From positions 137,013,001 to 137,077,000 of the forward strand of contig CM066731.1 in the NCBI GenBank assembly GCA_033961575.1: 64,000 nucleotides of DNA, in the 5' to 3' direction. The position numbers and the translations under genes are program-made. This document shows positions 11,400 to 23,089 of this stretch, in pieces. This DNA is from Aselliscus stoliczkanus. Lineage: Eukaryota; Chordata; Mammalia; Chiroptera; Hipposideridae. The notes under the pieces are model-generated. The model did not search any database and was not told where the DNA came from. It saw nothing but the letters and a program-made list of their open reading frames with translations. Numbering within the stretch: the first letter of the stretch is position 1; each line of letters begins with the position of its first letter.

Positions 11400-13460
11400 A
11401 ATTTATCAAAATTATCTTTGATTCAATAACGTTAGTAAGCCTTAGTGGTTTTTTACTTTCCTCTAAACGAGTTTCTATATAATGAACATGTATTGCTTAC
11501 ATACTAGCATGTGTTAGTTATATATACAGAAACAAAAAAACTAAACTTTCTGTAGTTTTAATTCCTTCAACAAGAAGCTTTCTCCTATCAGTTGGTGCCA
11601 CTTCAACCTTTGAACAGGGCTAACTGCAAATTCTCTTCAAGGGCACTGATCCATAAATTACTAATTAAACTTTAAAAAATCTGAGTTGCAATAATAGTTT
11701 TGAAAGAAATCTCAATAAGCCTTTCTACCATATGAATGGATATTATTTTATTTCAGAGGAAAATGGGTAATGGTTTTCTATCTTTGATTTTACACTTGAA
11801 TTGATTCCATTATTATAACTCTGGAGAATTTTGAGGTATTCATTAAGGCAACATATAATCCTTACTTATTTTTAGAATGCTTTATTTATCTACTGGATCC
11901 AAATATTCATAATCTGGAAAATAATATCACCAAGTAAGGGACCTTGGTTTGACAATTATTTTGGTGCTTCTGCTCCTATTAATAGAGTAATTGCTTTTCG
12001 AATTGTTTAATCCATCTGTCACCTGAAAAGTAACAATGGATATTTGAAGTTTTGTTTCACATTTATGGGTGAAGACTGATTTTCAATATATATCTATACA
12101 GATGCCAAAACTATACAAAATATGCTGATAGAGCTAATTGGCAAAAATATTTTCAAGGCTATCAGTTTCAAAGAGTGTGTCCTTGAACTTTTATGTTTCA
12201 TTTGATTTTGGAAGTCCAGTTTAGGCTGACCTCAGCTTCTTCAAGGATTGTTTTCTTAGGTTTACCTGACCCTCGTCAACATTGATTGTGAGTCTCCCCT
12301 TTTTCATCCCCACTCTTTCCCACCGATAGACAGTAATGGCCAATTACTGGGCTGTGGCAAGCTCAATATCCCATTTCTTGTGGTCACCAGGTGCGTGCTT
12401 TTTGTATAATCCACTCTGTGTTCACCTCAGCATTAAGATGATCCATCCTTTGAAAAAAAAACAATAATGCATCCCTAGGAAATTACATTAGAAAACATTA
12501 ATGTTTTGACTAATTTAAAACTGCAAATGAAAAACACCTAGACTACAATTATCAGTTTATGAGGGAAAAGGGTATCATTAAATGAGTTTAGTTGTTTCTT
12601 CTTAGTACCAATTACTTTACACATGCCTAATTTGTTTTTCCTTTGCATGAGCAATCTATTGCCCTGTAAGGTAAATGTGGACTTATGTGGAATGATGATT
12701 AATTGTCAACCTTTCATAGGGTGAGCCATCTAAGCTAAAGTTGAACGCTAAGGATAAAATGGTTTAGGAAAGGTTCATATTTGTGTCAGAGGTGTCTCTT
12801 TTGTCTACTAAAAAAAGTCTCATTTTCTAAACACTTGAGCAGCTCAAACAGACTATAATCATAACAGATTAAGTGTATTCATCTGCCTATTGTGAGCTTA
12901 AACTGAGCTGGTGATTAAATATTTAGGAAAATAATTCCTAACTAAAATCTCATGAATTACATTAAATTGGTATTTAGCTTTATTTGATTCTGCTATCTGG
13001 CTCGAGGGAAAATTTGGCATGTTTTCTTTTTCAAACTGACATTTTTTTAGAGTAACAGTATACGACAACTCTTCCGATTTCTCCTGTTCACATAATTCAG
13101 AGACAGTTTAGCTCATTGATGTCATTTGTTCCAAACTACTTTGCAACCATAGCAGTATATAAAGGCCCCATGGTACAAATGTCCCAGAATGCCCTGACTG
13201 TGCCTTTTGGTCAAATTAGCTAGGTATTGTCTTCACATAGAAAAAGATCAAAATGACTTCCAGTTGTTTTGATACTTCTAGTTCAAAAAACGTTCAGTTC
13301 TCTGCCAAATATGTCTGTAGAAAGACAATTCAGCTTACATAACTAAACCTAAAAGTCCAGCCATATACGTATATATAAACTGTTGGCTCAACCAATTGAG
13401 GAGTGAGTAACCATTTCTGGAGTGTTTATAAGGATTATGGGTCAAAATATCTCTATGATA
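11400..13460. other. Repeat-poor AT-rich block, candidate conserved noncoding region
   Basis: About 2 kb with no recognisable repeat, no long open frame and many homeodomain-like TAATTA/TTAATTA-type cores. It includes the MARE-like motif at 12225-12236. Its length and freedom from repeats in a repeat-dense window suggest constraint, but conservation was not measured. Confidence 0.4.
12225..12236. promoter_or_regulatory. MARE-like near-palindrome
   Basis: GCTGACCTCAGC is close to the C-MARE consensus TGCTGACGTCAGCA (11 of 14 positions, counting flanks) that binds small-Maf heterodimers such as NRF2 and BACH1. It lies about 7.15 kb upstream of the predicted SLC40A1 start. Confidence 0.4.
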
Positions 13461-13469
13461 CATTTTTCT

Positions 13470-13511
13470 TTATATATATCTATATATCTATATATATCTA
13501 TATATCTATCT
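13470..13511. repeat. TATATC/TATA low-complexity repeat
   Basis: Alternating tatatc and tata units. Confidence 0.9.
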
Positions 13512-13869
13512 TCAGGTTAACTCTGGGTGTAAATATTGTTCAAATTATCTTTGAATAATTAACTACCACTCCCTCAAGGGAAAGGAAGCTTCTTTACCGG
13601 AATCCATTTGTTTTGAAATTAAAAGGGGGAAGAAGATCCCTCAGATATTTAGTCTAGATTCTTCGAACTTAAATTTTATTTGCTGACTCTGCTGTTAAGA
13701 AGTTAGACGCTATTTTTTTAAACGATTCCCAAGAACAAGACTATAAATGCCAGGTGGCATTAACCTAATAGTCCATGGATCCAAGATTCAGACTCTGACT
13801 CAGGGACAAAGGATCACTTGTAGAAGATGGTAATGTTGTGCCTCTGTCTTTAAGGAAGTGGTATGAGGA

Positions 13870-14060
13870 TGTGTTATTCAATACTAGAAAAACCTGAGTT
13901 CAATCAAGACTCTCCTTCTTATTAACTATGTGATGAGGTTACATAACTGAATCTCAGCTTCCTTTTCAGAAAAATGGAGATAGAATCATCTCTTTAGTCA
14001 ATGTAGAGCCACGGATATAGTACTTAGTACATGATGAGTCTCAAATGTTACTTCATCAAC
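13870..14060 (+). repeat. MIR SINE
   Basis: 'acctgagttcaat', 'aactatgtgatgaggtta', 'ctcagcttccttttcaga' and 'agtacttagtacat' follow the MIR order. Confidence 0.75.
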
Positions 14061-14609
14061 ACTTAGGGTCGACATCTTAGAAAGCAATTAGAGAGGTATC
14101 TCTTTATTTCCTCAATCTGGATTTAGATTTTTGTAACATCAATCCATTATCACTATCTGAAAAAAATACTGCATTTGTTTGCATTCTGTATTTTATTTGC
14201 CTTAAAAATTCATTTTTCAAACTTGCAAAAAAGAACTCTATTTAATAAAGTGCCAAGAGCTGTTAAATTCATGCTCAATTGATCTCCATCCTTCGTAATT
14301 TCATTGTCTTCAATCATTCCTCCTTTAAATCTTCATGTTTATGAATTAAACAAGAATTAAAGTCTTAATTTAGGGGTGAGCAATCTTTGAAAAATGATGG
14401 ACCAATCTTGCTTCTGATATTTTAAGGAGATGGGTAGTACCGACTGGCCAAACCTCCTGGATAATTTCACAAACAGGAAGTGGTGTGAAAAATACATACA
14501 GACTACCTGCCCTAAAAGCAGGGGTGAGAAAGGTGGGACGTTATATCTTAGCCACTGCGCTAAATAACAGGGCTGGTTCACCCAAACTGTAGAAAGATGT
14601 GTCTGTCTT

Positions 14610-14690
14610 GTTAAATTGTGACTGATGCTTAGCATAGTGCTTGTCTCATAGTAGTTGCTTAAGAAATGTTTGTTGACTGACTGAATGAAA
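14610..14690 (+). repeat. L2/MIR-type 3' end
   Basis: 'cttagcatagtgcttgtctcatagtagttgc' (in parts), then 'aagaaatgtttgttgactga': the conserved 3' end of L2-type elements. Confidence 0.7.
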
Positions 14691-14764
14691 ACATGGATGC
14701 CACTAAGAATCAACCCATATGTACTCTTTGGTAGCTTACTATATGTTACAGATGGCTGGTTATA

Positions 14765-15110
14765 TCATTTAGGAATGCTTTCATTTGCAACTCAAAATAC
14801 TTACCCAATAAGGGCTTAAACAAATTAGGTTTATTGCCTCCAACAGTTTGGAGGATGGCAGTTGCAAGTTGGCTGAACGGTCCTGAGAGTCTCTTGGACT
14901 TTTCTGGGTTGCAAGATTATAGCAGGATTCCCAAGCATCATGTCCTTCCACAACCATATTCAAAGACACAAGTAGCTAGTGGTGCTTCATTTGTATGCTC
15001 TTACAGACAGGAAAATAGTCCCCAGGAGACCCATAGGGGGTTTTCCCTTACACTTCCTTAGACGGAACTAGGTCACCCTTGCTCCTAGGTCAAAAACTAG
15101 AACCACATTC
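14765..15110 (+). repeat. Old interspersed repeat, family not assigned
   Basis: Resembles a class beginning 'aactcaaaa...ggcttaaacaaa...ggtttattg' followed by a diverged body. I recognise it as repeat-like but cannot name the family securely. It overlaps two short frames on opposite strands. Confidence 0.45.
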
Positions 15111-15114
15111 CCAG

Positions 15115-16590
15115 AAATCACAGGATCTCCAACTAGTATTTAAATAGGGATTCTGTTAGTAAGGAAGAAGGAATAGGATGAAAATGGCTTTTGCTACCCT
15201 CAAACTTATTGTGGTATCAGAATCACCTGGAGGGCTTGTTAAAACTCAGTGTTCTGTTGATGTTCCTTAGCTATATAACTAGACATGGAATTGGTTACCA
15301 CTGCTAGAGATGAATGCAGAACTAAAAAAATGTTGTTTAATAAATTAGTGTGCATAATTCAAGGAAAAGGACAAACAAGCCTTCTGAATTTTTATCAGTA
15401 TCTGTGATTTTGTCAGCATTTCTGAAGAAGTGTATTTGAAAGGGCTCTTTGCCTTCAAAAAGGGAATAAAATCTATTCCAATAAATACAAATAGATTAAG
15501 ATCTGGACTGATTTTGAAAACTTGTCTTTTATTGTAAGCATAACAATATTCTGAGTTTGTGGTATCCCTACCATTCAATGTCCATAAGAACAAAAGTATG
15601 AATCATAAAGTGAAAAGTTCAAACATCTTTCCAGGATCACAGAAGCCATAGTGTATGGTATCATGGAAGCCCTCAAAAGAGTGGAATCCAACCTTTGGGG
15701 ATTTAATTTAAACTGCTTGTTTAATGAAAACCCAAGTTTGGTCTCAAAATGCTGTTTTCACTTTAAACCAAGAAGTACATGTTTCAGGAAGTAGTAATCC
15801 ATGTGATAACTAGGACTTAACGGGGTTTTAATGCTCTGTGAGATTCTTCATACTGCTATTATCAGTACAAATAATGTTGCCTAGTTTTCAGATATACTGT
15901 TCCAGGTGATAGATATCAAACATCAAAAATACCAAAAACTGTCTCACTAAGACATCTCCTCCAATAACAACAAAAAAAGCATGTGCTTTCAGTCATTTTT
16001 AACTGAATATTAAAGGTTATAATTGGGATAAAAGGATAAAAATCATAATTTGTCCATTCCTCACAATCACTGAGTCTCCAAATGTATCTATGTTTACATT
16101 TTATTAAAGACAGACAAATGTTAGAGTAAACCTGGCTATCAAACCAAAACATTCATCTCATCTGTACCGTTTAAAAATATAGACAATACATTAAAATGAA
16201 AGTTAATTTACTTTGAGATACTATATGCTATGAAAGGCAACCATTAAAAATACTTTCAGTTATTTATGGATAGGTTTTCCATACTTTTTAGACTATGTGC
16301 CAGACAAAAATGAGGTAGTAATGTAATAAATCTTCATCAACTTGTTTTAGCACTTTAGTAAATTTAAGCATTTGTTCAGATATGAAAGTGAAGTTTACAG
16401 GATGTAAGGTTTTCCTGGTACAATTGGAACAATTCCACAGAACGCAGGATGGGTGGCCCCCTTACAAGGAAGTTTCCTAGTAAGTAGTTTATATAAAATC
16501 TGAAGATTTTCAAACTTGATTTTTTTCTCTCTTACCTGTTTACTCTTCTTTTTTAGAACTTATTTTTAGAACATTTTTAGAACTCATTTT
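15115..16590. other. Intergenic, nothing firm
   Basis: AT-rich unique DNA. A short patch at about 15215-15250 ('atcagaatcacctggagggcttgtt') resembles a MER20 piece. Otherwise no feature. Confidence 0.5.
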
Positions 16591-16591
16591 T

Positions 16592-16694
16592 TTTTTTTTG
16601 AGGGCCGTATCACTGGCCCTCATATGTGGGACCCGAACGGGGGCTGCTGGCTTCCCAAGCCAGCGCTTAACCACTGCGCCACTCGGCCAGCCCC
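16592..16694 (-). repeat. Short tRNA-derived SINE with 13-bp TSD, reverse
   Basis: Poly-T, gagggccgtatcactggccc, reading to actcggccagcccc. AGAACTCATTTTT is duplicated at 16579-16591 and 16695-16707. Confidence 0.95.
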
Positions 16695-16989
16695 AGAACT
16701 CATTTTTAAAACACTACAATTGATTGAGTATCGGAACTTTGTAACAATGTAAGAGAATATCATTTCAGAATTTATGCTTTTGAAATGAAGCCTATCTCAA
16801 TCAACTTGTCAACTGAGCGTTAAAATCCCTGGCTGGAAGTGGGTTCATTGGCCATTGAGTGATTTGTTTATTTTTGGTGGCTGATTTCTTTTCCTTTCCT
16901 TTTTTTTTTTTTTTTAAAGTAAGACACAAACCCAAGGAACCGGTCCCATTGCTTATAAGCATTTAAAAGTAGAATTTGAGGATCGTAAT

Positions 16990-17430
16990 TGTTATGGGTT
17001 GAATTGTGCCCCCCCCTTCCAAATTCATATGTTGAAACCCCAGTATCTCAAAATTTGACCTTATTCGGAACAGGGTCATTGCTGATATAATTAGTTCATT
17101 TGAAGTCATAGTGGAGGACGGTGGGCCCCTAATCCCATATGACTGTTATCCTTATAGAAAGGGGAAATTTGGACACAAACACAAACACAGGAACATCAGG
17201 TGAGATGACAGCAGTGACCTACAAAGCAGGGAACAGAAAAGACTGCTAACCAACCACCAGAAGCTAGGAGAGATTCATGGGACAGAGTCTCCCTCACAGC
17301 ACGCAGAAGGAACCAGCTCTGCCCACACTTTGATTTCTGCCAGCCTCCAGAACTGAGACAATAAATTTCTGTTGTTCTAAGCCACTCCATTTGTGATACT
17401 TGGTGACTGTGGCCCTAGCAAACTAATACA
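16990..17430 (+). repeat. Solo LTR of an ERVL-MaLR (MLT1-type) element
   Basis: Starts TGTTATGGGTTGAATTGTG and ends in CTAATACA. Internal landmarks: 'atatgttgaaacccc', 'gtgggcccctaatcc', 'accaccagaagctagg' and the polyadenylation region 'gagacaataaatttctgttg'. Old, non-coding; no viral gene is present. Confidence 0.85.
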
Positions 17431-18117
17431 ATTAAGTTTCTTTCATCAAAAAGACATAACATTTGAATTCTCCCAAGAATTGGTATTTTTCAGGAACAAA
17501 CACAATCAAAGTGATTGTGACTGCTGAAGCAAACCACTCATCTCATTTCGACCACTCTCAATACTTCATAATAAAAATTATTTGCAAACTGAATAAATTT
17601 TGGTTATCAGTTACATATGCTTAATATTAATGTCACATATGGCACAAACAGCATTATGTAACATTGATATAAAGTATACATAAATAATTAAGGTTAAAGT
17701 TATATATCCAATAATTGAAATAAATTTCAGCATTTTAAGTGGAGAGTTAATCTTTTCATATGCAACTTTTTCATATGCAAAAACTACACTGAAGCCCTTA
17801 TATGCAAGATGAAAAACACATGATTTATCTTCAATAATTTAAAAAAAGTAGTTGAAGAGTAATTATTTTAAGGATTTTTCTTTCCCTCTTCATAAAGTCA
17901 GTAAGGGCAAATTTCACAGTTATCTTTCTGCTTTCTGGGTTAGAGATTTGGATATAATGTAGAACAACGTCTGCTCATTTGGCAGGGAACTAGAGGCCCC
18001 AAAGTCATGATATTCTAAAATCTAGAGCCAAAGTCAAGAAATATCTAAGGCTGTCTCAGGACATAGAGCGGGTTTCTAGGGAAATTAAACCATCCCTGGA
18101 AAGTGTTGGTCCCTAGT
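17431..18117. other. Intergenic, nothing recognised
   Basis: AT-rich unique DNA without frames or clear repeats. Confidence 0.5.
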
Positions 18118-18128
18118 GGGGGGGGGGG

Positions 18129-18187
<59 letters not shown>
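18118..18187 (+). repeat. Poly-G followed by (GA)n
   Basis: A run of about a dozen G, then about 55 bases of GA repeat. Strictly purine on the plus strand. Confidence 0.97.
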
Positions 18188-18191
<4 letters not shown>

Positions 18192-18229
18192 CACCATTCA
18201 AGGAAAAGATCATTACCTGACAGGTTGCT

Positions 18230-18255
18230 CTTATATCTACAAAAGTAGATATAAG
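18230..18255. repeat. Perfect inverted repeat, 11-bp stem, 4-base loop
   Basis: Arms CTTATATCTAC and GTAGATATAAG around AAAA. No terminator meaning in a mammal. Confidence 0.9.
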
Positions 18256-18499
18256 AATTATTTGTTACTTGAAAAAACCCTTTAAAGCCATCCAATTCAC
18301 TTTCATGTAATTCTCACCAAGTAATCTGGTATCCATTAATTTGGTGTCACAGATCACATGGTGCTAGAAAGAGGGAGTATTACAGGGTATTCTTTTCCCT
18401 GGAAAGCAATATGCCTCTCTGCAAAGTAAAACAGTGGTATAAATCAGTATCCTTTGAGTTTACCAAATATGATCTAGTCATAATAATTTAAAAAATAAT

Positions 18500-18665
18500 A
18501 GCCAACACTCAGAAAGTACTATGTGTTTCACACTCCTCTAAATATTTTACATATATTAATTCATTTAATTCTCACAGTAAATCCCATGAAGTAAATATGG
18601 TTATTATGCCCATTTTATAGACAAGGCAACTGAGGCTTAGGTCTCTGGGGACGCATTTTACTGAG
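18500..18665 (-). repeat. MIR SINE, reverse
   Basis: 'tttaattctcacagtaa', 'ttattatgcccattttatag', 'aaggcaactgaggctta': reverse MIR. Confidence 0.85.
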
Positions 18666-19027
18666 TTTCTAGACCTGAAAGCTAAGCAGCTAAACCCTTG
18701 ACCAGTAATAATCCCCTAATGTACTCCACCTTCCTATACCTAGCTTGAAATAGCCTCACCTATCATATTACCATACAATGCAGTATCTGCACTATCTCAG
18801 CGACTCTATACACAGCCCAGTTCTCTCCTGAGAATTAAAGTAGCACTAAAGAATTGCAAACAAAATCTCTCCTATCTTCTCAGATCCACTATGTGTGAGT
18901 GATTCTCCAAGTTGTCATCTACCTAGCATCCACCAATTATAGATAATATGAAACAACTTGGATATTTAGTGTGTAAAAATTCTGTGCAGTTTTGTGCTCA
19001 CTCTATCACATTACTGGTTTAGAAGTG

Positions 19028-19338
19028 CAGTGGACTCTTGGACAACACAGGTTCAAACTGCAGGGGTCCACGTATATGTAGATTTTTTTTTCAATAAATA
19101 CTGTAAATGTATTTTCTCTTCCTTATGATTTTCTTAACATTTTGTTTTCTCTAGCCTATTTTATTTTAAGATTATGGCATATAATACACTCATACAACAT
19201 ATAAAATATATGTGAAGTGTTTATGTTATCAGTAAGGCTATTAGTAGTTAAGTCCTTGGGGAATCAAAAGTTATACATGGATTTTCAACTGCACCAAAGG
19301 TTGGTGCCTCTAACCCTTATGTGGTCAAGGGTCAACTT
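19028..19338. mobile_element. Tigger-type DNA transposon, internally deleted
   Basis: Left end CAGTGGACTCTTGGACAAC and right end GTGGTCAAGGGTCAACT form diverged terminal inverted repeats. The interior ('ctgtaaatgtattttctcttcc', 'tatgttatcagtaaggc') is that of a TcMar-Tigger family. Too short to encode transposase. Subfamily not named. Confidence 0.8.
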
Positions 19339-19562
19339 TAGTATTGTATACCCAAGATGTCAAGTTTGTAAGGGTGAATTTCTTTTGCAAGGTAGTATAC
19401 TACATATTCAGATTGCAAGAATTTAAACTTTACCCCACAGTGCAGTAAGAGCCTTTATACATTCCTTGGAGCCACTGTAATTTTTCAAAATGTATGACTA
19501 AAAGTTAAATTTGAGGTGCCTGATTTTCTTTTTTAATTCTCTATTAAAAAGGAGATCTTTGG

Positions 19563-19685
19563 AGGGCCAGCCGAGTGGCTCAGTGGCTCTCAAGAGTGCG
19601 AGTTGAGCTCTGAGCAATGGCGGTTCGATGCCAGCCCGAGCTGAGTTGCCGCTGAGCTGCCAACAGGTGGCAGGATGGCTCAGCT

Positions 19686-19717
<32 letters not shown>

Positions 19718-19718
19718 G
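19563..19718 (+). repeat. Second type of tRNA-derived SINE, 11-bp TSD
   Basis: Head gggccagccgagtggctcag with a different anticodon arm (gagttgagctctgagcaatgg), B box ggttcgatgcc, body gctgagttgccgctgagctgcc, and poly-A of about 30. AGGAGATCTTT is duplicated at 19550-19560 and 19719-19729. Distinct from the 12-copy family in its body. Confidence 0.9.
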
Positions 19719-19739
19719 AGGAGATCTTTAATAGATAAA

Positions 19740-20134
19740 CTTAAAATAAACAGCAATAAAATACAGGCACGGAACAATTCCCCATAATCAACTTTTATCT
19801 TTGACCAATAAGACTTACTTAAATTTTGTTATCCTGGTCAGAATACAATTTTTTAGGGGCTAAGATTATGGAATTGGGCTGCAAGTATTCCATTATATTA
19901 TCAATGTTAAAGACATAAAGTAATCAAAATAGAGAACAATGAAACAAGTGGTAAACTAAGGAAAAACATGAAGCCTGGCTTACTGATTTCGGTATAAAGG
20001 TAGTTTTTACCCCATAAACCCTGAGACGACCAAAAGGTTGGGAGAGGAGAGAAGAGGAGCTGGTGGTGCTTACCCTGAGGAAGGGAGGGAGTAGAGAGTT
20101 GCCTTCCAGGGGTTTTGAGCAGAGTTGGGGGAGG
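19740..20134. other. Intergenic, nothing recognised
   Basis: A 77-codon minus frame at 19907-20140 has no domain and ends in the L2 fragment. Confidence 0.5.
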
Positions 20135-20250
20135 GCACACTCATTTAAGCATTTCCTACTAGGTGGCAGGTACCTCCAAGGTGCAGAAATACAGAAGTGA
20201 ACAGAACAGACAAGATCCCTACCCCCAAGAGACTTACATCCTATGACAAA
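20135..20250 (-). repeat. L2 LINE 3' fragment, reverse
   Basis: 'catttaagcatttcctactaggtggcagg' (in parts), 'agaagtgaacagaacagacaagatccct' (in parts): reverse L2. Confidence 0.75.
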
Positions 20251-20493
20251 CTCATGGCTGGGGTATAATCCCTTACACTACTGAAGCAGAAAAGTTGTAT
20301 AGAGGGGTGGGCTTTCCCTCGGACCCTCCTGCAGCCAACTGACTGATGGATCTAACAGACAAGAAAGACACTGAGAGCTATTGAAAAATCCTGATCTCCT
20401 CCCTGCTTTGGGTCCTCAGTAGATAAGACTACGTACAATAAGGACTATAATCAGTGGGTCTATAAAAATGACAATTATAGAAATACAACTTCA

Positions 20494-20607
20494 GGGCTGG
20501 CTGAGTGGCGCGGTGGTTAAGCGCTGGCTTGGGAAGCTAGCGACCCCGGTTCGGGTCCCACATGTGAGGGCCAGTGACACTGCCCTCAAAAAGAAATGAA
20601 AAGAAAT
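20494..20607 (+). repeat. Short tRNA-derived SINE with 14-bp TSD
   Basis: gggctggctgagtggcgcgg... tgccctc, A-rich tail. GAAATACAACTTCA at 20480-20493 and 20608-20621. Confidence 0.95.
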
Positions 20608-20621
20608 GAAATACAACTTCA

Positions 20622-21860
20622 AATTGGGACAGTCTAAGCACATGGAAGACATTCACTAAATGTTTTTAGAATGCATGATTAATAATCATTTTAACACTGT
20701 CAAAAGTCAGCTCCATTATTTCATATTTATTGTATGACATGAAATTATTTGACATTATATAAAAGCATTTGTCTTACCCTCCTAAAAGAAACAATACCTG
20801 GATATTGCCTGAATAAAGAAAACACTTAGATAATTTAAAATAGGATGGGGGCTATTTTAGGCAGGCACCCCGGTTTTTTTTATATCCATGAGAGTTCTTT
20901 ATAAACAAACATAAAACATAAAGTCGTGAGAGAGCCTTCACTTTAGCAGCACCATATTATCACAGTATAGATTCCAGGGCTGGCTGGCTGACCCTTATCT
21001 TCAAAATGAATGATGTTGAGAACCCAAGAAATAAACAACAGGGATTGTTCTTTCCGAATTCAAAGGACACACTCTCTGAGGAGCAAAGGTAAAGAGGAGG
21101 AATTTAGTTTGCTTAGCGAAAACAAAAGAAATTGTCCAGTGGACTTGCCTTCTAACTAGAACAAGTGAGTCATGTTTAGACAGGTAGAGTATACAGAAAA
21201 ATTTGCTAATTGGCTAGTTTCATTGGAAGAAATTCAATATTGAGGGGGGAAATGTAGTTGCATAATTTTCTGTCATATATGAAAAATATTCAAATATAGT
21301 ATAAGTTTTTGGTTAAATAATATGAATAAATGTTAACTGTTCTATTATTGGTAGCAGTAAAAATTTTCTTTCAATATCCTCATGCTTAACAGCTTCCTCA
21401 GTAGTCTACTTACAGTTTAGTACAAGCTGAGAAGAAAAGATTTTAATTACCACTATTAAGAGTAAGAATTTTAATTAATCTTCCTAACAAACATGGACGA
21501 GGGAAACCAATAGCAGGCTATATGAGTGGGAGTGGAGGCAACCGTCTCTGCGTAGGCAAATGTTTCTTTAGACCAAGTGAAGCTGTCATTCCCAACATGA
21601 CTTAGCGAGCACAGAGGAGATAAGCAAAAGCCCAGACGATGGGAAATGGGAAGTTTCTGTATTTTATGAGTCTGAGCTTCAGGGTACAGCTTCATTATTT
21701 TATTTGAATTATTATAAATTTTCAGCATGACAGACCCACATTAAAATGTAAGTCCAAAACACATTCTGGAGACATGTATAATCATTTCTTAATTATCTCT
21801 GCTAATAGGAAACAGTGGTAAAGATAGCCTAAATATCTTTATTTTTTTGGATACTACTTT
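20622..21860. other. Intergenic, nothing recognised
   Basis: AT-rich. An 85-codon minus frame (21471-21728) shows no domain. Confidence 0.5.
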
Positions 21861-21864
21861 GCTG

Positions 21865-22225
21865 TGAATTTAATGTATTTTTATTGAAATATAATTGACA
21901 TACATTATGTTAGTGTTAGGTGTACAACATAACGTTTTGATATTTGTACATATTGTGAAATGATTACCACAATAAGTCTAGTTGACATCATCACCATACA
22001 TAGTTACAGAATTTTTTGTTCTTATGATGAGAACTCTTAAAATCAACTCTCTTAGCAACTTCCAAATATGCAATGCACTATTATTAACTGTAGTCACCAT
22101 GCTGTACATTACATCCCCATGACTTATTTTATAATTGGAAGTTTGTACCTTTTTACACCCTTCACCCATTTCACCCATCTTGCACCCCATGCCTCTGACA
22201 ACCACCAATATATTCCAAGTATCTT
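21865..22225 (-). repeat. L1 3' UTR fragment, reverse
   Basis: 'tttattgaaatataattgacatac', 'ggtgtacaacataacg', 'ttaactgtagtcaccatgctgtacatta' (in parts) and 'ctctgacaaccacc' are the reverse complement of a common L1 3' UTR. Frames of 63-76 codons inside are repeat-derived. Confidence 0.88.
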
Positions 22226-22229
22226 TTTA

Positions 22230-22970
22230 AAAACCATTTTAATTGGGCTGTGGATATAGTATAGTATCAACATATGATCTGAAAACTTGATGAGCAGTAA
22301 GAATTACTACCTTGGGATTGTTGGTAGCTGTTTCTCTCATTCTATCAAGAAATTTACACCCAGTGTGGATGGAAACTGAACCATCCCCAGGAGTAAATCT
22401 GAGGGAATATGAAAGTTGAAAAATACCCATTTCTAAGGTCTATTTCAGTCCAACATTTAGGAATCTGTCTAGAAGACAAGGAAGTTAACAGGCAATCATT
22501 GGATTACCTATCACACAGAAAGGGGAAAAGGAGTTTTCTAAGAACCTTTGATCTTCAAAGTCAGAAATAAACATAAAATAAATTTGGAGAGGAAGCCGAC
22601 CTGGGGAGCATACCAAGCGGCAAGAATCAACTGGCTCAGAACCAACTGGCTCAAGAGCAGAGGAACTTTTATTATTTCAATGAAAAGAAGAAAAAATTTA
22701 AAACAGAGGCAATAGCACATTTGATAATAATATTTGAAAACTTCCAAAGGAGCACTTCTACACATTCACATCAAAAAAAAATCACGGTCCCACCCAAGTG
22801 TCCATGCACACTTGTATTTTTTTAGTGAACGATACACAAATAGCCTAAGCAAGTCTAGTTCTAAAACATATTTCTTGGGTATATTTCATGACAAATTCCC
22901 AGGCTGGAGCCAGAGTAAAACCCAAGAGTCTAATAACCATGTGGTCAGCGGCAAGATGATTAGTGAACAT
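22230..22970. other. Intergenic, nothing recognised
   Basis: No repeat or domain recognised. A 128-codon plus frame (22734-23120) runs on into the L2 3' end and lacks any protein-like feature. Confidence 0.45.
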
Positions 22971-22974
22971 AAAA

Positions 22975-23085
22975 TGGCCACGAGCTTCTGTAGGCAGGAC
23001 GAGGTGTTATTCGTCTTTGGAAACCCAGCATCTAGTACAGTGCACCTACTACACAGTCATTACTTGATAAATGTTTTAATTAATA
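22975..23085 (+). repeat. L2 3' end
   Basis: 'aacccagcatctagtacagtgca', 'cagtcattacttgataaatgtttt' (in parts): typical L2 end. Confidence 0.7.
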
Positions 23086-23089
23086 AATG

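Noticed and set aside
13150..13175. TATATAAAGG near 13155 as a promoter
   Set aside because: No CpG island, exon or open frame downstream on that strand; AT-rich context makes TATA-like words common.
13796..13802. TGACTCA (AP-1 type) motif as an antioxidant response element of ferroportin
   Set aside because: It lacks the GC needed for an ARE core (TGACnnnGC) and seven-base AP-1 motifs occur often by chance.
16990..17430. Possible endogenous retrovirus provirus
   Set aside because: Only a solo MaLR-type LTR is present; no internal region, gag or pol sequence flanks it.
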